From positions 62,001-126,000 of the forward strand of contig NZ_WXYO01000008.1 of NCBI RefSeq assembly GCF_009901585.1: a DNA stretch of 64,000 nucleotides, written 5' to 3'. The DNA is from Poritiphilus flavus (GTDB lineage Bacteria; Bacteroidota; Bacteroidia; Flavobacteriales; Flavobacteriaceae). The notes under the pieces were generated by a model, which ran no database searches, was not told the DNA's origin, and was given only the letters and a program-made list of their open reading frames with translations. The translations under genes were made by a program, and so were the position numbers. Position 1 is the first letter of the stretch. Every line of letters starts with the position of its first letter. Positions 7,571-16,978 of the stretch are shown here, one piece after another.

Positions 7571-9766
7571 ATGCGCATAACACTGCTTTTTGTTTTCTTA
7601 TTCCTTATGACTTTCTCTGGATTGGCCCAGCCAATTCAAAGAGGCCAGAAGGTTTTGTTGAAAGGCGCTGTAAGGGAAATGCAGTCAAGAGATCCTATAT
7701 CAGCAGTTCACGTTTCAACTGACGACGGGGCTTATACCATCACCGATGATAATGGAGAATTTGAGATAGAAGCGGGCATAGGAGATGTGCTTACTTTTGA
7801 AAGCCGCGATATACAGACTGTACGTCACACTGTGCTGAACGACGAGGATATTTTAGTGCTGGTAAAGGATTATGAGCCAAGCACTTCAAGATATAAGAAG
7901 TCCACCTCCTCCAGTAGGCAGCAGCACAGGATCTACCTGGACTCAGCGAGCTTTTATCAAAAAAAGGACATCAAAAAAAGTATTGATTTCGTAGCGAAGT
8001 CCATTGAGGGCCTGGGTAAAAGAGGTTACAAAAAGGAACTGGGAGAGTCCCTGACCCTTCTTGGGGAGATCTATCAGTATTACGGTCAGTATGATCTTGC
8101 GATCGCAAATTACAAGGATGCGCTTGAAGCCAGAAAATCTACGAAGACAGCCCTGCTACTGGGTAAAGTATATGTGCTGAATAAAGAATACGAAGAAGCT
8201 GAAAAAACCCTGGAGCCATTGACCCAGATCAAGGCGCTGGTGCCCTTTCAAAAAATTGAACTTTATGAGACCCTGGGCGATGCTTATAAGGGGCTTGGTG
8301 ATACTGAAAAGGCCGTTGCCTATTACGAGCAGGGTTTGCTTGTTGCGAACAAGAACCAGGTTAGCCCCAAACTGCCCGATCTGAACTCCAAAATAGCCGA
8401 TGCCTACGCTCGGGACAACCGCTTGCAGGAGGCCGAGGCCTTTTATGGCAGCTCCCTTAACCAGGCTGGCCGGCAGGCGCCTCAAAGAGCCGTGCAGGAA
8501 AAAGAAAAAGTAGCGGATTTTTACAACCGAACCAACCAATATCAGAATGAGATAGAACTCAGAAAGGAAAGCCTGGACGAACTAAAAAGCATAGCCGCTC
8601 CTGTAGCCAAGACCGAAGGGGATGTGATCTCAAGGGATACCATTACCCCGCAACGCATCAACTACAAGATTGCCAATGCCTACATTGCCCAGGATAAATA
8701 CGACGAGGCAATTCCTTACCTGGAAGAAAGTATACGTGAAGCGGATAATGAGGACGACCTTATCGTCCAGAAAGACGCCACGCGAAAATTATCTGAGGTA
8801 TACCGGCAAAAAGGGGATTTTACGAAATCCCTGGAGACTTATCAGAAATATGTAGCCGTCGTGGATACACTTTACATTCGTAAGGAACAGGAGATATCCA
8901 GGGCAGCCAGGTTTAATCGGGAGATCGCCTCACAGCAAAGCAGGATCACCGGATTGGAACAGGAGCGGGAATTGTCTCAGAGCAAATACGATCTTGCACT
9001 GACCGAACAACAACTGATACAGGAAAGCAATAAACGACAGCGATGGGTGATCTATTCCCTTATTTTTGGGATGGCACTTACGGCCCTGGCGGCTTTTTTC
9101 TATTACCGTAGTGACAGGCAGCGGAAACTGACAAACAACCTGCTTGCCCTTAAATCCCTGCGCTCCCAAATGAACCCTCACTTTATTTTTAATGCCCTGA
9201 ACTCCGTCAACAATTATATCGCAAAGAACGACGAGAGGAGTGCGAACAGGTATTTGAGTGAGTTCTCTACCCTGATGCGGGCAGTACTGGAGAATTCGGA
9301 AGAAGACTTTATCCCACTTTCCAAGGAACTTGAGCTGCTCAGACTCTATCTCAGACTGGAGCATTCCCGTTTCCCGGATAAATTCGATTACCAGCTCAAT
9401 ATAGACGAAACCCTGGATATAGATTCCTATGAGATACCACCAATGTTACTCCAACCCTACCTGGAAAATGCAATTTGGCACGGACTTCGTTATAAAGAAG
9501 AAAAAGGTCTGTTGAGCGTGGATCTGCAAAAGAAAAACCAGGATTTTTTAGAAATAACAATTACGGATAACGGAATTGGCAGAAAGAGATCAGCAGCTCT
9601 AAAAACCCAAAATCAGAAGAAACAAAAGTCCAAGGGGATGGGCAATATCAAAAAACGTATTGCTATTCTAAACGAGATGTACAAAGACAAGGTGGCCGTA
9701 GTAATACGTGATCTTAATGGGGACAGCACCGGGACCCGGGTAATTCTGACCTTGAAAAAGGATTAA
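7571..9766 (+). CDS. LytS-type sensor histidine kinase with carboxypeptidase-like and TPR sensor region
   Basis: A 731-residue kinase. Order: signal peptide (MRITLLFVFLFLMTFSGLAQ), a carboxypeptidase-D regulatory-like beta domain (about residues 25-95, DPISAVHVSTDDG and DDNGEFEIE), five or more TPR repeats (about 120-430), a coiled coil, one membrane helix (WVIYSLIFGMALTALAAFFYY) and a His_kinase/HATPase module. The phosphoacceptor is H537 in SQMNPHFIFNALNSV, with the N box PYLENAIWHGL and G boxes DNGIG and GMGNIKKRI. An ATG at 7559 is possible, but 7571 gives the natural signal peptide. Co-transcribed with the LytTR regulator 33 bases downstream. Confidence 0.92.
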   Translation: MRITLLFVFLFLMTFSGLAQPIQRGQKVLLKGAVREMQSRDPISAVHVSTDDGAYTITDDNGEFEIEAGIGDVLTFESRDIQTVRHTVLNDEDILVLVKDYEPSTSRYKKSTSSSRQQHRIYLDSASFYQKKDIKKSIDFVAKSIEGLGKRGYKKELGESLTLLGEIYQYYGQYDLAIANYKDALEARKSTKTALLLGKVYVLNKEYEEAEKTLEPLTQIKALVPFQKIELYETLGDAYKGLGDTEKAVAYYEQGLLVANKNQVSPKLPDLNSKIADAYARDNRLQEAEAFYGSSLNQAGRQAPQRAVQEKEKVADFYNRTNQYQNEIELRKESLDELKSIAAPVAKTEGDVISRDTITPQRINYKIANAYIAQDKYDEAIPYLEESIREADNEDDLIVQKDATRKLSEVYRQKGDFTKSLETYQKYVAVVDTLYIRKEQEISRAARFNREIASQQSRITGLEQERELSQSKYDLALTEQQLIQESNKRQRWVIYSLIFGMALTALAAFFYYRSDRQRKLTNNLLALKSLRSQMNPHFIFNALNSVNNYIAKNDERSANRYLSEFSTLMRAVLENSEEDFIPLSKELELLRLYLRLEHSRFPDKFDYQLNIDETLDIDSYEIPPMLLQPYLENAIWHGLRYKEEKGLLSVDLQKKNQDFLEITITDNGIGRKRSAALKTQNQKKQKSKGMGNIKKRIAILNEMYKDKVAVVIRDLNGDSTGTRVILTLKKD

Positions 9767-9799
9767 CCCTGATTTACCCGACTAATACAGACATAAGTT

Positions 9800-10531
9800 A
9801 TGGCATTGAGAACAATAATTGTTGAGGACGAGGCGAACAGCAGGGACATTTTGAGGAACTACATTCATAAGTATTGTCCGGATGTTGAGGTATTGGGTGA
9901 AGCCGCTAATATAGATGAAGGGCTAAAGCTTATTTCCAGCATACAACCAGACATGATCTTTTTGGATGTGGAGATGCCTTTCGGAAACGCATTCGACCTT
10001 TTGGACCAGGTTCCGGACCGTACCTTTGAAACGGTTTTCGTTACCGCCTATAACCAGTACGCCGTGGATGCGCTTAATAACCATGCGGCCTATTATCTTA
10101 TGAAGCCGATTAACATTGACGAGTTAATTAAAGCGGTGGATTATGTGAAGGAGATCAAAGATAAGGAGGAAGCGCTCGCAGACCGTGTATTAAAGCCCAG
10201 GGTACACAAGGTGGACGGAAAGATCACCCTTCCCCAGCAAGACGGTTTCCAGGTCCTGAATGTGTCAGAGATCCTCTATTGTCAGGCGGATGATAATTAT
10301 ACTGAGATCTACCTGGAAAACAAGAAATTACTGGTGAGTAAAACCCTGAAATATTTTGAAGACACCTTGTCCGATTTTCCCTTTGCACGCATTCACAAAT
10401 CCTATTTGGTAAATGTCAATGAGGTGGTAAAATATCGCAAGGGAAAAGGGGGGAGTGTGGTGATCTCAAATGGCAAAGAGTTGCTGGTATCCGCTTCCAG
10501 GAAAAAGCAGTTGCTTTCGTACTTTGAATAG
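9800..10531 (+). CDS. LytTR-family response regulator
   Basis: A 243-residue regulator with a receiver domain (residues 4-120) and a LytTR DNA-binding domain (about 140-240). The acidic pocket is E9/D10/E11, the phosphorylated Asp is D56 (FLDVEMP), the switch Thr is in FVTAYNQYA and the Lys in LMKPINID. The LytTR part shows EILYCQADDNYTEIYL and FARIHKSYLVNVNEV. It is the obvious partner of the kinase upstream. The 9-bp repeats in the promoter region of this operon (7421-7450) are a candidate autoregulatory target. Confidence 0.93.
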   Translation: MALRTIIVEDEANSRDILRNYIHKYCPDVEVLGEAANIDEGLKLISSIQPDMIFLDVEMPFGNAFDLLDQVPDRTFETVFVTAYNQYAVDALNNHAAYYLMKPINIDELIKAVDYVKEIKDKEEALADRVLKPRVHKVDGKITLPQQDGFQVLNVSEILYCQADDNYTEIYLENKKLLVSKTLKYFEDTLSDFPFARIHKSYLVNVNEVVKYRKGKGGSVVISNGKELLVSASRKKQLLSYFE

Positions 10532-10596
10532 GGTGGATACGAATTGATTTATTTGCCTGGTATATCCCCTTCTTTCTAACTTCGTACTTCAAGACC

Positions 10597-10617
10597 CATA
10601 ACTCATAACTCATAACT
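10597..10617 (+). repeat. Three tandem copies of the heptamer CATAACT
   Basis: Three perfect head-to-tail copies of CATAACT end 15 bases before the carbonic anhydrase start codon. The spacer between this gene and the LytTR gene is otherwise featureless. A second heptamer-based array is at 23007-23038. Confidence 0.8.
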
Positions 10618-10632
10618 AATACCTCCTGCCTT

Positions 10633-11145
10633 ATGATAAAATCACTCAACGGCAAAACACCTAAGATCGGGAAAGACTGTTTTATTGCAGAAAATGCTAC
10701 TATTGTCGGTGAAGTAGAAATGGGAGATCAATGCAGTATCTGGTTTAATGCTGTGCTGCGGGGAGATGTACACTTCATAAAAATGGGTAACAAGGTAAAC
10801 GTCCAGGACGGAGCGGTGATCCATTGTACCTACCAGAAATCGCCTACTACTATTGGAAATAATGTTTCCATAGGCCATAATGCCATAGTACATGGCTGTA
10901 CTTTACAAGACAATGTGCTAATTGGCATGGGTAGCATAGTGATGGACGACTGTGTTGTGGAGAGCAATAGTATAGTGGCGGCCGGAGCGGTAGTAACCAA
11001 AGGTACAAGGATTCCCTCAGGTACTGTATTTGCGGGTATGCCTGCGAAAAAGATCAAGGATATCAGTCCGGAACTCAGCCAGGGGGAGATAGACCGTATC
11101 GCCAACAACTATGTGAAGTATTCCAGCTGGTTCAAGGAATCCTGA
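10633..11145 (+). CDS. Gamma-class carbonic anhydrase family protein
   Basis: A 170-residue left-handed beta-helix protein built of hexapeptide repeats (for example IGNNVSIGHNAIVHG). The three metal ligands of the family are present at H64, H82 and H87, and the active-site motif FNAVLRGD is at 38-45. Active members hydrate CO2; YrdA/PaaY-type members of the same size may act differently, so CO2 hydration is probable rather than certain. The length is typical. Cytoplasmic, with no signal peptide. Just downstream of the LytTR operon, preceded by the CATAACT repeats. Confidence 0.88.
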   Translation: MIKSLNGKTPKIGKDCFIAENATIVGEVEMGDQCSIWFNAVLRGDVHFIKMGNKVNVQDGAVIHCTYQKSPTTIGNNVSIGHNAIVHGCTLQDNVLIGMGSIVMDDCVVESNSIVAAGAVVTKGTRIPSGTVFAGMPAKKIKDISPELSQGEIDRIANNYVKYSSWFKES

Positions 11146-11204
11146 GTGCCCGGTAGGACATGAGCAATTGTAAAATAAGAGTGCTCATCCCTAAAACATT
11201 CCAA

Positions 11205-11288
11205 AACTTCAATTTCAACTTAAACTTAAACTTAGACTCCAACTTAAACTTAATCTTGTACTTACACTTGTACGTGTTCCTGTACATC
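11205..11288 (+). repeat. Degenerate hexanucleotide array, unit AACTTA
   Basis: About fourteen hexamers in register: AACTTC, AATTTC, three AACTTA, GACTCC, two AACTTA, ATCTTG, TACTTA, CACTTG, TACGTG and two more diverged units. It fills half of the 172-base spacer before fabD. Its 3' end supplies the TTG of the promoter at 11268-11298. An open frame on the other strand here encodes only alternating Lys with Phe, Leu or Tyr and is not taken as a gene. Confidence 0.75.
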
Positions 11289-11298
11289 CCTATTTTTG
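11268..11298 (+). promoter_or_regulatory. Promoter of fabD
   Basis: TTG at 11268-11270, 20 bases, then TATTTTTG at 11291-11298. This matches the Bacteroidota housekeeping consensus TTG-N17-23-TAnnTTTG. The -7 box ends 19 bases before the fabD ATG. Confidence 0.65.
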
Positions 11299-11317
11299 CC
11301 CAACTAAAAAAACGAGA

Positions 11318-12202
11318 ATGAAGGCTTATATTTTTCCCGGTCAGGGAGCTCAGTTTGTCGGAATGGGATTGGATCTCTACGAGAAGTACCCGGTAGCACA
11401 AGAATTATTTGAAGATGCCAACAGCATCCTTGGTTTTTCCATTACGGATATTATGTTTGAAGGTACTGCCGAAGACCTGAAACAAACCAAAGTTACACAA
11501 CCTGCAGTCTTTTTGCACGCCGCCATCATGAGCAAGGTCCTTGGGGAAGATTTTAAGCCTGATATGGTTGCAGGGCATTCTCTGGGAGAGTTTTCCGCTT
11601 TGGTAGCCAATAAGACCCTGAATTTTGAAGATGCCCTGAAACTGGTATCCAAAAGGGCTTTGGCCATGCAAAAGGCTTGTGAGATCCAGGAAAGCACTAT
11701 GGCAGCCATTCTGGGGTTGGACGATGAGGTCGTAGAAAGGATTTGTGAAGAAACCGCAGGAATCGTGGTTGCCGCCAACTACAATTGTCCCGGACAATTG
11801 GTTATCTCAGGGGCTACAGCAGCCGTTGAGGCAGCCTGTGAGAAACTCAAGGAAGCGGGTGCCCGCAGGGCATTGATATTACCCGTGGGAGGAGCATTCC
11901 ATTCTCCATTAATGGAACCGGCCAGAGAAGAATTAGCCGCGGCCATAGAAAATACGGATTTTAAGGCCCCAATTTGTCCGGTATACCAAAACGTTACTAC
12001 AACAGCCGTAAATGATCCGTCGGAGATCAAAAAAAACCTGATCGCGCAACTGACCGCACCCGTTAAATGGACGCAGAGTGTCCGGAACATGGTAAAGGAC
12101 GGAGGTAGCCATTTTATTGAGGTTGGGCCAGGAAAAGTGCTTCAGGGATTAGTCAAAAAAATAGATCCCACCGTGGAGTCCGCCTCTGCCATAATTTCGT
12201 AA
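11318..12202 (+). CDS. fabD: Malonyl-CoA:acyl carrier protein transacylase
   Basis: A 294-residue cytosolic enzyme that moves malonyl from CoA to acyl carrier protein for fatty acid synthesis. The oxyanion motif GQGAQ is at 8-12, the nucleophile elbow GHSLG has S88, and the catalytic His is H195 in GAFHSPLME. QPAVFLHAA and HFIEVGPGKVLQGLVKKI complete the family pattern. The length is standard (about 290-310). No other fatty-acid genes are adjacent. It has its own promoter and a strong terminator, so it appears monocistronic. Confidence 0.95.
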   Translation: MKAYIFPGQGAQFVGMGLDLYEKYPVAQELFEDANSILGFSITDIMFEGTAEDLKQTKVTQPAVFLHAAIMSKVLGEDFKPDMVAGHSLGEFSALVANKTLNFEDALKLVSKRALAMQKACEIQESTMAAILGLDDEVVERICEETAGIVVAANYNCPGQLVISGATAAVEAACEKLKEAGARRALILPVGGAFHSPLMEPAREELAAAIENTDFKAPICPVYQNVTTTAVNDPSEIKKNLIAQLTAPVKWTQSVRNMVKDGGSHFIEVGPGKVLQGLVKKIDPTVESASAIIS

Positions 12203-12232
12203 ATAATAGGCCACCAACTTGCATTTTGCCGT

Positions 12233-12280
12233 AAAAAGGCATCTTTAACCCATAATATGGGTTCTATGCCCTTTTTTTTT
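12233..12280 (+). terminator. Intrinsic terminator of fabD
   Basis: A two-part stem, GGCAT...ATGCC enclosing ACCCAT-AAT-ATGGGT, followed by CTTTTTTTTTT. It starts 30 bases after the fabD stop. Confidence 0.85.
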
Positions 12281-12357
12281 AGTATTATTGAACCCCAATT
12301 TTGCGAACCTGCTTAGCTATTGATGAATGGAGAGAATGCCTATTCTAATGGCGGTCT

Positions 12358-15300
12358 ATGAAAATGGAACGAAACGACTACTTAGCAAGGTTTAGCCCTA
12401 AAGTAAAAAAAGTACTTGCTTTTGTCTTTCTGGTCACTTTGGGCCTTACGGCCTCTGCCCAGGAGCTTACTATAGAGGCTTTTAGTGATACGGCCTCAGA
12501 AACCGGTCCTGCCGCAGGCAGTTTTCGCGTGCTTTCTGACATACCGATTCCGGGAGGTCTTATAATCAATTATACGGTCGCAGGTACAGCAACCCCTACA
12601 ACGGATTATGCCGCGCTTTCCGGCATTGCGTTTATCCTCCCCTCGGAATCTCAGGCAATTATTGATCTTTCCGGTGTAGTTAATGACGCCCTGGTGGAAG
12701 GGGATGAGACTGTGATTGTTACCCTGGCTGCAGGGGCAGGTTATACCATAGGGGCTGATAACCAGGCAACATTAACGATACAGGATAATGATATAGGTTT
12801 GGTATCTGTCGCAACGGTTGAAGAGCCAGGTCAGGAAGAGGGTACTGTAAACGGCAGGTTCCGGATTGCGCTGAGTGCTGCAAACAATACCGGTAGTACA
12901 GCAACGGTATCTTTTACATTGACAGGTGCTGCAACTAATGGAGTGGACTATGGTACGGTTAACCTGACACGAAATTTCCCAAACCCGACAATCTTATCTC
13001 GAGATGTGGTCATAAATGTGGTGGACGATGCCGACTTTGAGGGTACGGAGGATGTGATCATTACCCTCACCGGAGTGAATAACCCACAGTTCGCCCTGGG
13101 GACTTCAACGGCAAATCTGGATATAGAAGATAACGACTGCGCAGCCGGGGATACGGCCCCTACACTTAACGGCAACCCTACAACCTTCTGCGATAATCTG
13201 AACGTGATGCTGGATGATTACTTTTCCGGCTCAGAACCTGCCGGTGCAGACCTGGTCTGGAGTACCAATTCAAACCCGGCTATAACTGGAGGTTGGCTGC
13301 CGGATGGTGGCCCAACTACTTCTGCGGGTACCTATTACGGCTTCTTTGCGGATATGACAAACAATTGCTACAGTCCAACATCACAGCTTACATTAACCCT
13401 AAATAACACACCCTCCGCAGGTACTCCTTCCAACGGCAATGCCTGTATTGATGGTGCTTTCGGCCCTACTACGGTAGACCTTGATGATTTGTTATCCGGG
13501 GCGGTAGACGCTGGTAACTGGGTACAAACCGGAGGCCCGGCGACTGAAAATCCGAATGGGAATAATGTAGTTAATTTTAATAATGGAGTTGAAGGTACTT
13601 ACGAATACACCTATACTACCAATACGGCAGTGGCGCCATGTGTGAACCAGAGCTCTGTGGTAGAGATCGTGGTGGTGGAATGTGATCCCTGTGTTGCCGG
13701 AGATGTAGCACCTGTATTGGATAACAGTGTACCTACAGTATTCTGTGACGATATTACGCAAAGCTTAAACGACTATACGAATTCCACCCCGCCGGCGGGA
13801 ACCACCCTTACCTGGAGTGTTAATCCGGATCCCCTGGTATTAAGTGGGCACCGGAATGACAGCCAGGTAGATAATCCGGTTCCCGGGACCTATTTTGGGT
13901 TTTTCTACGATGCGACTAATAACTGCGCCAGCCCAACACTTGAGATTACATTAGTTGAAAACCCAACTCCAAGTATCGTAAATACTGAAGACGCAGAAAG
14001 ATGCGGACCTGGAGATGTCACCTTAATGGCCGAAGGGGATATTCCAGGCTCTAACAATGCACCGGACGTAAACTGGTACCGTACGGCAACCGGAGGTACA
14101 CCGGAATTTACGGGTACTTCCTTTACCATAGGACTTGCGCAGACTACCTCCTTTTTTGTAGAGGCCAGCGCCAATGGGTGTACATCATCCCCGAGAATAG
14201 AGGTTATCGCTACCATAGTACCACAACCGCAGTCTGGAACTCCCACGGATACCTCCAGCTGTAGCGATCCTGAAAATGGCCCAACAATTGTAGACCTGGA
14301 CGACCAATTAGAAGGTGAGGATGAGGGTCTCTGGACCTTCATTTCAGGACCAGAACAGGTAGATCCTGATGATGATAATGAAGTTGATTTTACAGGAAGA
14401 CCGGATGGAACCTATGTATTCCGTTTTACTACTACCGGAGCCATGGCCCCCTGTGAAAATGAATTCTCTGAAGTTAGCATTTCGGTGAACGACTGTGATG
14501 TGGACTCCGATATGGACGGCCTATTTGATGGGCCCGAAGCCGACCTGGGAACGGATCCACAAAATCCGGACACCGATGGAGACGGCATATTGGATGGTGA
14601 AGAAGTGGGTGCCGACCTGGAAAACCCCCTGGACGAAGATGGGGATGGAATCATAGATGCCCTGGATTCTAACGTTTTGGACAGTGATAACGATGGGGTG
14701 GTAGATCAGAAAGATCCGGCAAATGACAATCCCTGTATCCCGGATAATACGAATGCGCTCTGTGATACCGATGGTGATGGAATTACCGATGGAGATGAGA
14801 TCGCCGATGGTACAGATCCGCTGGATGCCTGTGATCCTAATTTCACCCCGGATTGCGATACGCCTATTGATCTGGAAATCACGAAGACCGCGGATAATGA
14901 ACTTGTTTCCGTAGGAGGAGAAGTGGTATTTACCATTGGCGTAAATAACCTCTCAGACCGCCGCGTACGCGGGATAAAGGTCGGAGACCTGCTGGAATCC
15001 GGTTTTGAGTACATTTCCCATAGCGGAAGTGTGGGTACCTACGATCCGGAAACCGGAGATTGGGACATCTTTGAGATCGTACCGCTGCAAAGTGTGGAAT
15101 TGACTATTACTGCCCTTGTTTTAGAAGGCGGAAACTATACCAATACCGCTGTACTGCTGGAGTCATCACCATTTGATGATGTTGAAGCTAATAACACAGC
15201 TACAGTTACCATAGAAGTGGATGTGCCGGATGGCATTGACCTGGCGATAGAAAAAACTGCCCTAAGCGCAGCTCCGCTGGTCGGGGATCAGGTGGTCTTT

Positions 15301-15969
15301 ACCATTGTGGTAGAAAATAAGTCTACCTCAGAAGAGGGTAACGAGATCTCCAATATCCGGGTCAGAGACCTCATTCTTACCGATAGCGATACTGGATTTG
15401 AATTTGTTGGTGCGGTGGCTGATCGCGGAACTTATAATGAATTGACGGGTATTTGGGATATCCCGCAATTGCTCCGAAACGAAAGAGCAGTGCTCGAAAT
15501 TACGGTCAATGTTCTCAATGAGGGAACATTTACAAATACCGCGACCATTGTCGGCTCTTCGCCAGGAGATTCAGAAGATAAAAGAGATAATAATGAGGCC
15601 ACTGTAGAAGTAGTGGTAAGCTCACCTAATGAAGCGGAAGTTGGGATCCTGTACAATCAGTTCTCTCCCAACGGGGATGGGACCAACGATTTGCTTAAGA
15701 TCAATCGAACGGATTATACCTCGGATCAGACCCCCAAACCTAAGGTTCCGCTTGTTTACTCCATACAGATCTTTAACCGATACGGCTTAAGTGTATTTGA
15801 AGGCAACGATATATTTATGGCCGGCGACCAGGAAGACGCGATTGTATGGGACGGAACGAACAATGGGAACGATGTTCCGGATGGAACCTATTTCTATGTT
15901 CTTGAGTTTGATTTGGATAATGGTGAGGGTCCCCAAACCACTAAAGGCTGGATTCAGCTCATAAGATAA
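12358..15969 (+). CDS. Large modular surface adhesin with type B (gliding-type) C-terminal secretion domain
   Basis: A 1203-residue exported protein. Order: signal peptide (to A34-Q35); two Calx-beta domains (about 36-145 and 150-257), each ending in an acidic DND motif; a four-unit middle region (about 258-713) made of two alternating repeat types, one with FGFF/YGFF and TNNC...SPT, the other with GPT.VDLDD and APC.N; a thrombospondin-3-like calcium-binding stretch (about 714-837, DTDGDG repeats); two DUF11-type domains (about 840-950 and 960-1088); and a C-terminal domain with FSPNGDGTNDLLKI, IQIFNRYGLSVFEG and DGTYFYVL. That last domain is the type B signal recognised by the type IX secretion system. 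It heads an operon with the SprF-like and OmpA genes, 8 and 11 bases apart. Probably an SprB-like gliding or attachment protein. Confidence 0.9.
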   Translation: MKMERNDYLARFSPKVKKVLAFVFLVTLGLTASAQELTIEAFSDTASETGPAAGSFRVLSDIPIPGGLIINYTVAGTATPTTDYAALSGIAFILPSESQAIIDLSGVVNDALVEGDETVIVTLAAGAGYTIGADNQATLTIQDNDIGLVSVATVEEPGQEEGTVNGRFRIALSAANNTGSTATVSFTLTGAATNGVDYGTVNLTRNFPNPTILSRDVVINVVDDADFEGTEDVIITLTGVNNPQFALGTSTANLDIEDNDCAAGDTAPTLNGNPTTFCDNLNVMLDDYFSGSEPAGADLVWSTNSNPAITGGWLPDGGPTTSAGTYYGFFADMTNNCYSPTSQLTLTLNNTPSAGTPSNGNACIDGAFGPTTVDLDDLLSGAVDAGNWVQTGGPATENPNGNNVVNFNNGVEGTYEYTYTTNTAVAPCVNQSSVVEIVVVECDPCVAGDVAPVLDNSVPTVFCDDITQSLNDYTNSTPPAGTTLTWSVNPDPLVLSGHRNDSQVDNPVPGTYFGFFYDATNNCASPTLEITLVENPTPSIVNTEDAERCGPGDVTLMAEGDIPGSNNAPDVNWYRTATGGTPEFTGTSFTIGLAQTTSFFVEASANGCTSSPRIEVIATIVPQPQSGTPTDTSSCSDPENGPTIVDLDDQLEGEDEGLWTFISGPEQVDPDDDNEVDFTGRPDGTYVFRFTTTGAMAPCENEFSEVSISVNDCDVDSDMDGLFDGPEADLGTDPQNPDTDGDGILDGEEVGADLENPLDEDGDGIIDALDSNVLDSDNDGVVDQKDPANDNPCIPDNTNALCDTDGDGITDGDEIADGTDPLDACDPNFTPDCDTPIDLEITKTADNELVSVGGEVVFTIGVNNLSDRRVRGIKVGDLLESGFEYISHSGSVGTYDPETGDWDIFEIVPLQSVELTITALVLEGGNYTNTAVLLESSPFDDVEANNTATVTIEVDVPDGIDLAIEKTALSAAPLVGDQVVFTIVVENKSTSEEGNEISNIRVRDLILTDSDTGFEFVGAVADRGTYNELTGIWDIPQLLRNERAVLEITVNVLNEGTFTNTATIVGSSPGDSEDKRDNNEATVEVVVSSPNEAEVGILYNQFSPNGDGTNDLLKINRTDYTSDQTPKPKVPLVYSIQIFNRYGLSVFEGNDIFMAGDQEDAIVWDGTNNGNDVPDGTYFYVLEFDLDNGEGPQTTKGWIQLIR

Positions 15970-15977
15970 CGAACGCA

Positions 15978-16967
15978 ATGCCCTTAAAGACAAGTAGATC
16001 TCTTAGCAAATCCAACCTTCTGTTCATGGCCATTGCCCTGGTGATGACACTGTCGTTACAGGCACAACGAGAACCGCAATACACCCAGTACATGTACAAT
16101 ATCGGAAGTTTTAACCCGGCCTACGTGGGTACTGTGGAAAACACGGATATTACCGGATTGTATCGTGCACAATGGATAGATATCCCGGGGGCACCCAGAA
16201 GTATTAGGTTCGGACTTAATGTTCCGCTCAAAAATGAGAAGAATGGCCTGGGATTCAATGTGGTAAGTGATGAATTGGGCCCAACCACTTCTACCTTCGT
16301 GGATGCCGCTTACTCCTTCCAGGTAAACGTGTCTGAAACAGCCAAGCTGTCTTTTGGGGTGGATGCCGGAGGATCTTTCCTTAATGTGGATTTTTCAAAA
16401 GGAACCTTTGAAAATCCCGGGGAACCCATCCTGGACGGTGGTATTATCAGGGAATTCTACCCCACCGTTGGAGCAGGCCTCTTCCTGTACGATGAGGATT
16501 GGTACCTTGGGGCTTCCGTGCCCAATTTTCTAACAGATGGGATCTATGACGATCGCGTCGCGACCATAGTGGAAGATAAAATGCATTTTAACTTTATAGG
16601 GGGTTATGTTTTTAATCTCTCGGATGGACTGAAATTCAAGCCGGCTTTTCTGATCAACTACATTTCAGGTGCTCCTGTAAATGCGAATGTTTCCGCGAAT
16701 TTTCTGATCAGCGATGTGTTTACGGCCGGAGCCTCATATCGGGTAGATAATGCAATCAGCGGATTGGCCGGATTTCAAATTTCAAATAGTACCTTTATAG
16801 GGTATTCATACGATTACAATACCAACGCTTTGGGAGAATTTAACAGCGGCTCTCATGAGGTCATTCTCAAGTTCTATTTTGGCAGGGGAGATGGTGATTC
16901 CGGAGGTGATGGTACCAAAAGCAGGAAGGGTAAACCGAAACAGATAGATTCACCGAGGTTTTTCTAA
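15978..16967 (+). CDS. PorP/SprF-family protein, partner of the adhesin
   Basis: A 329-residue outer-membrane protein. After a signal peptide (FMAIALVMTLSLQAQ) comes the hallmark REPQYTQYMYNIGSFNPAY, then GLYRAQWIDIPGAPRS and regular beta strands to the end. A basic tail (KSRKGKPKQ) follows the last strand. Only 8 bases separate it from the adhesin, the same order as sprB-sprF in F. johnsoniae. The likely role is therefore to help secrete or retain that adhesin at the cell surface. Co-transcribed with the OmpA-domain gene. Confidence 0.92.
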   Translation: MPLKTSRSLSKSNLLFMAIALVMTLSLQAQREPQYTQYMYNIGSFNPAYVGTVENTDITGLYRAQWIDIPGAPRSIRFGLNVPLKNEKNGLGFNVVSDELGPTTSTFVDAAYSFQVNVSETAKLSFGVDAGGSFLNVDFSKGTFENPGEPILDGGIIREFYPTVGAGLFLYDEDWYLGASVPNFLTDGIYDDRVATIVEDKMHFNFIGGYVFNLSDGLKFKPAFLINYISGAPVNANVSANFLISDVFTAGASYRVDNAISGLAGFQISNSTFIGYSYDYNTNALGEFNSGSHEVILKFYFGRGDGDSGGDGTKSRKGKPKQIDSPRFF

Positions 16968-16978
16968 AGGCTGAGACT

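Noticed and set aside
11132-11401. Open frame rich in Lys, Phe and Leu upstream of fabD
   Set aside because: It is a translation of the hexanucleotide array on the opposite strand and overlaps fabD and its promoter.
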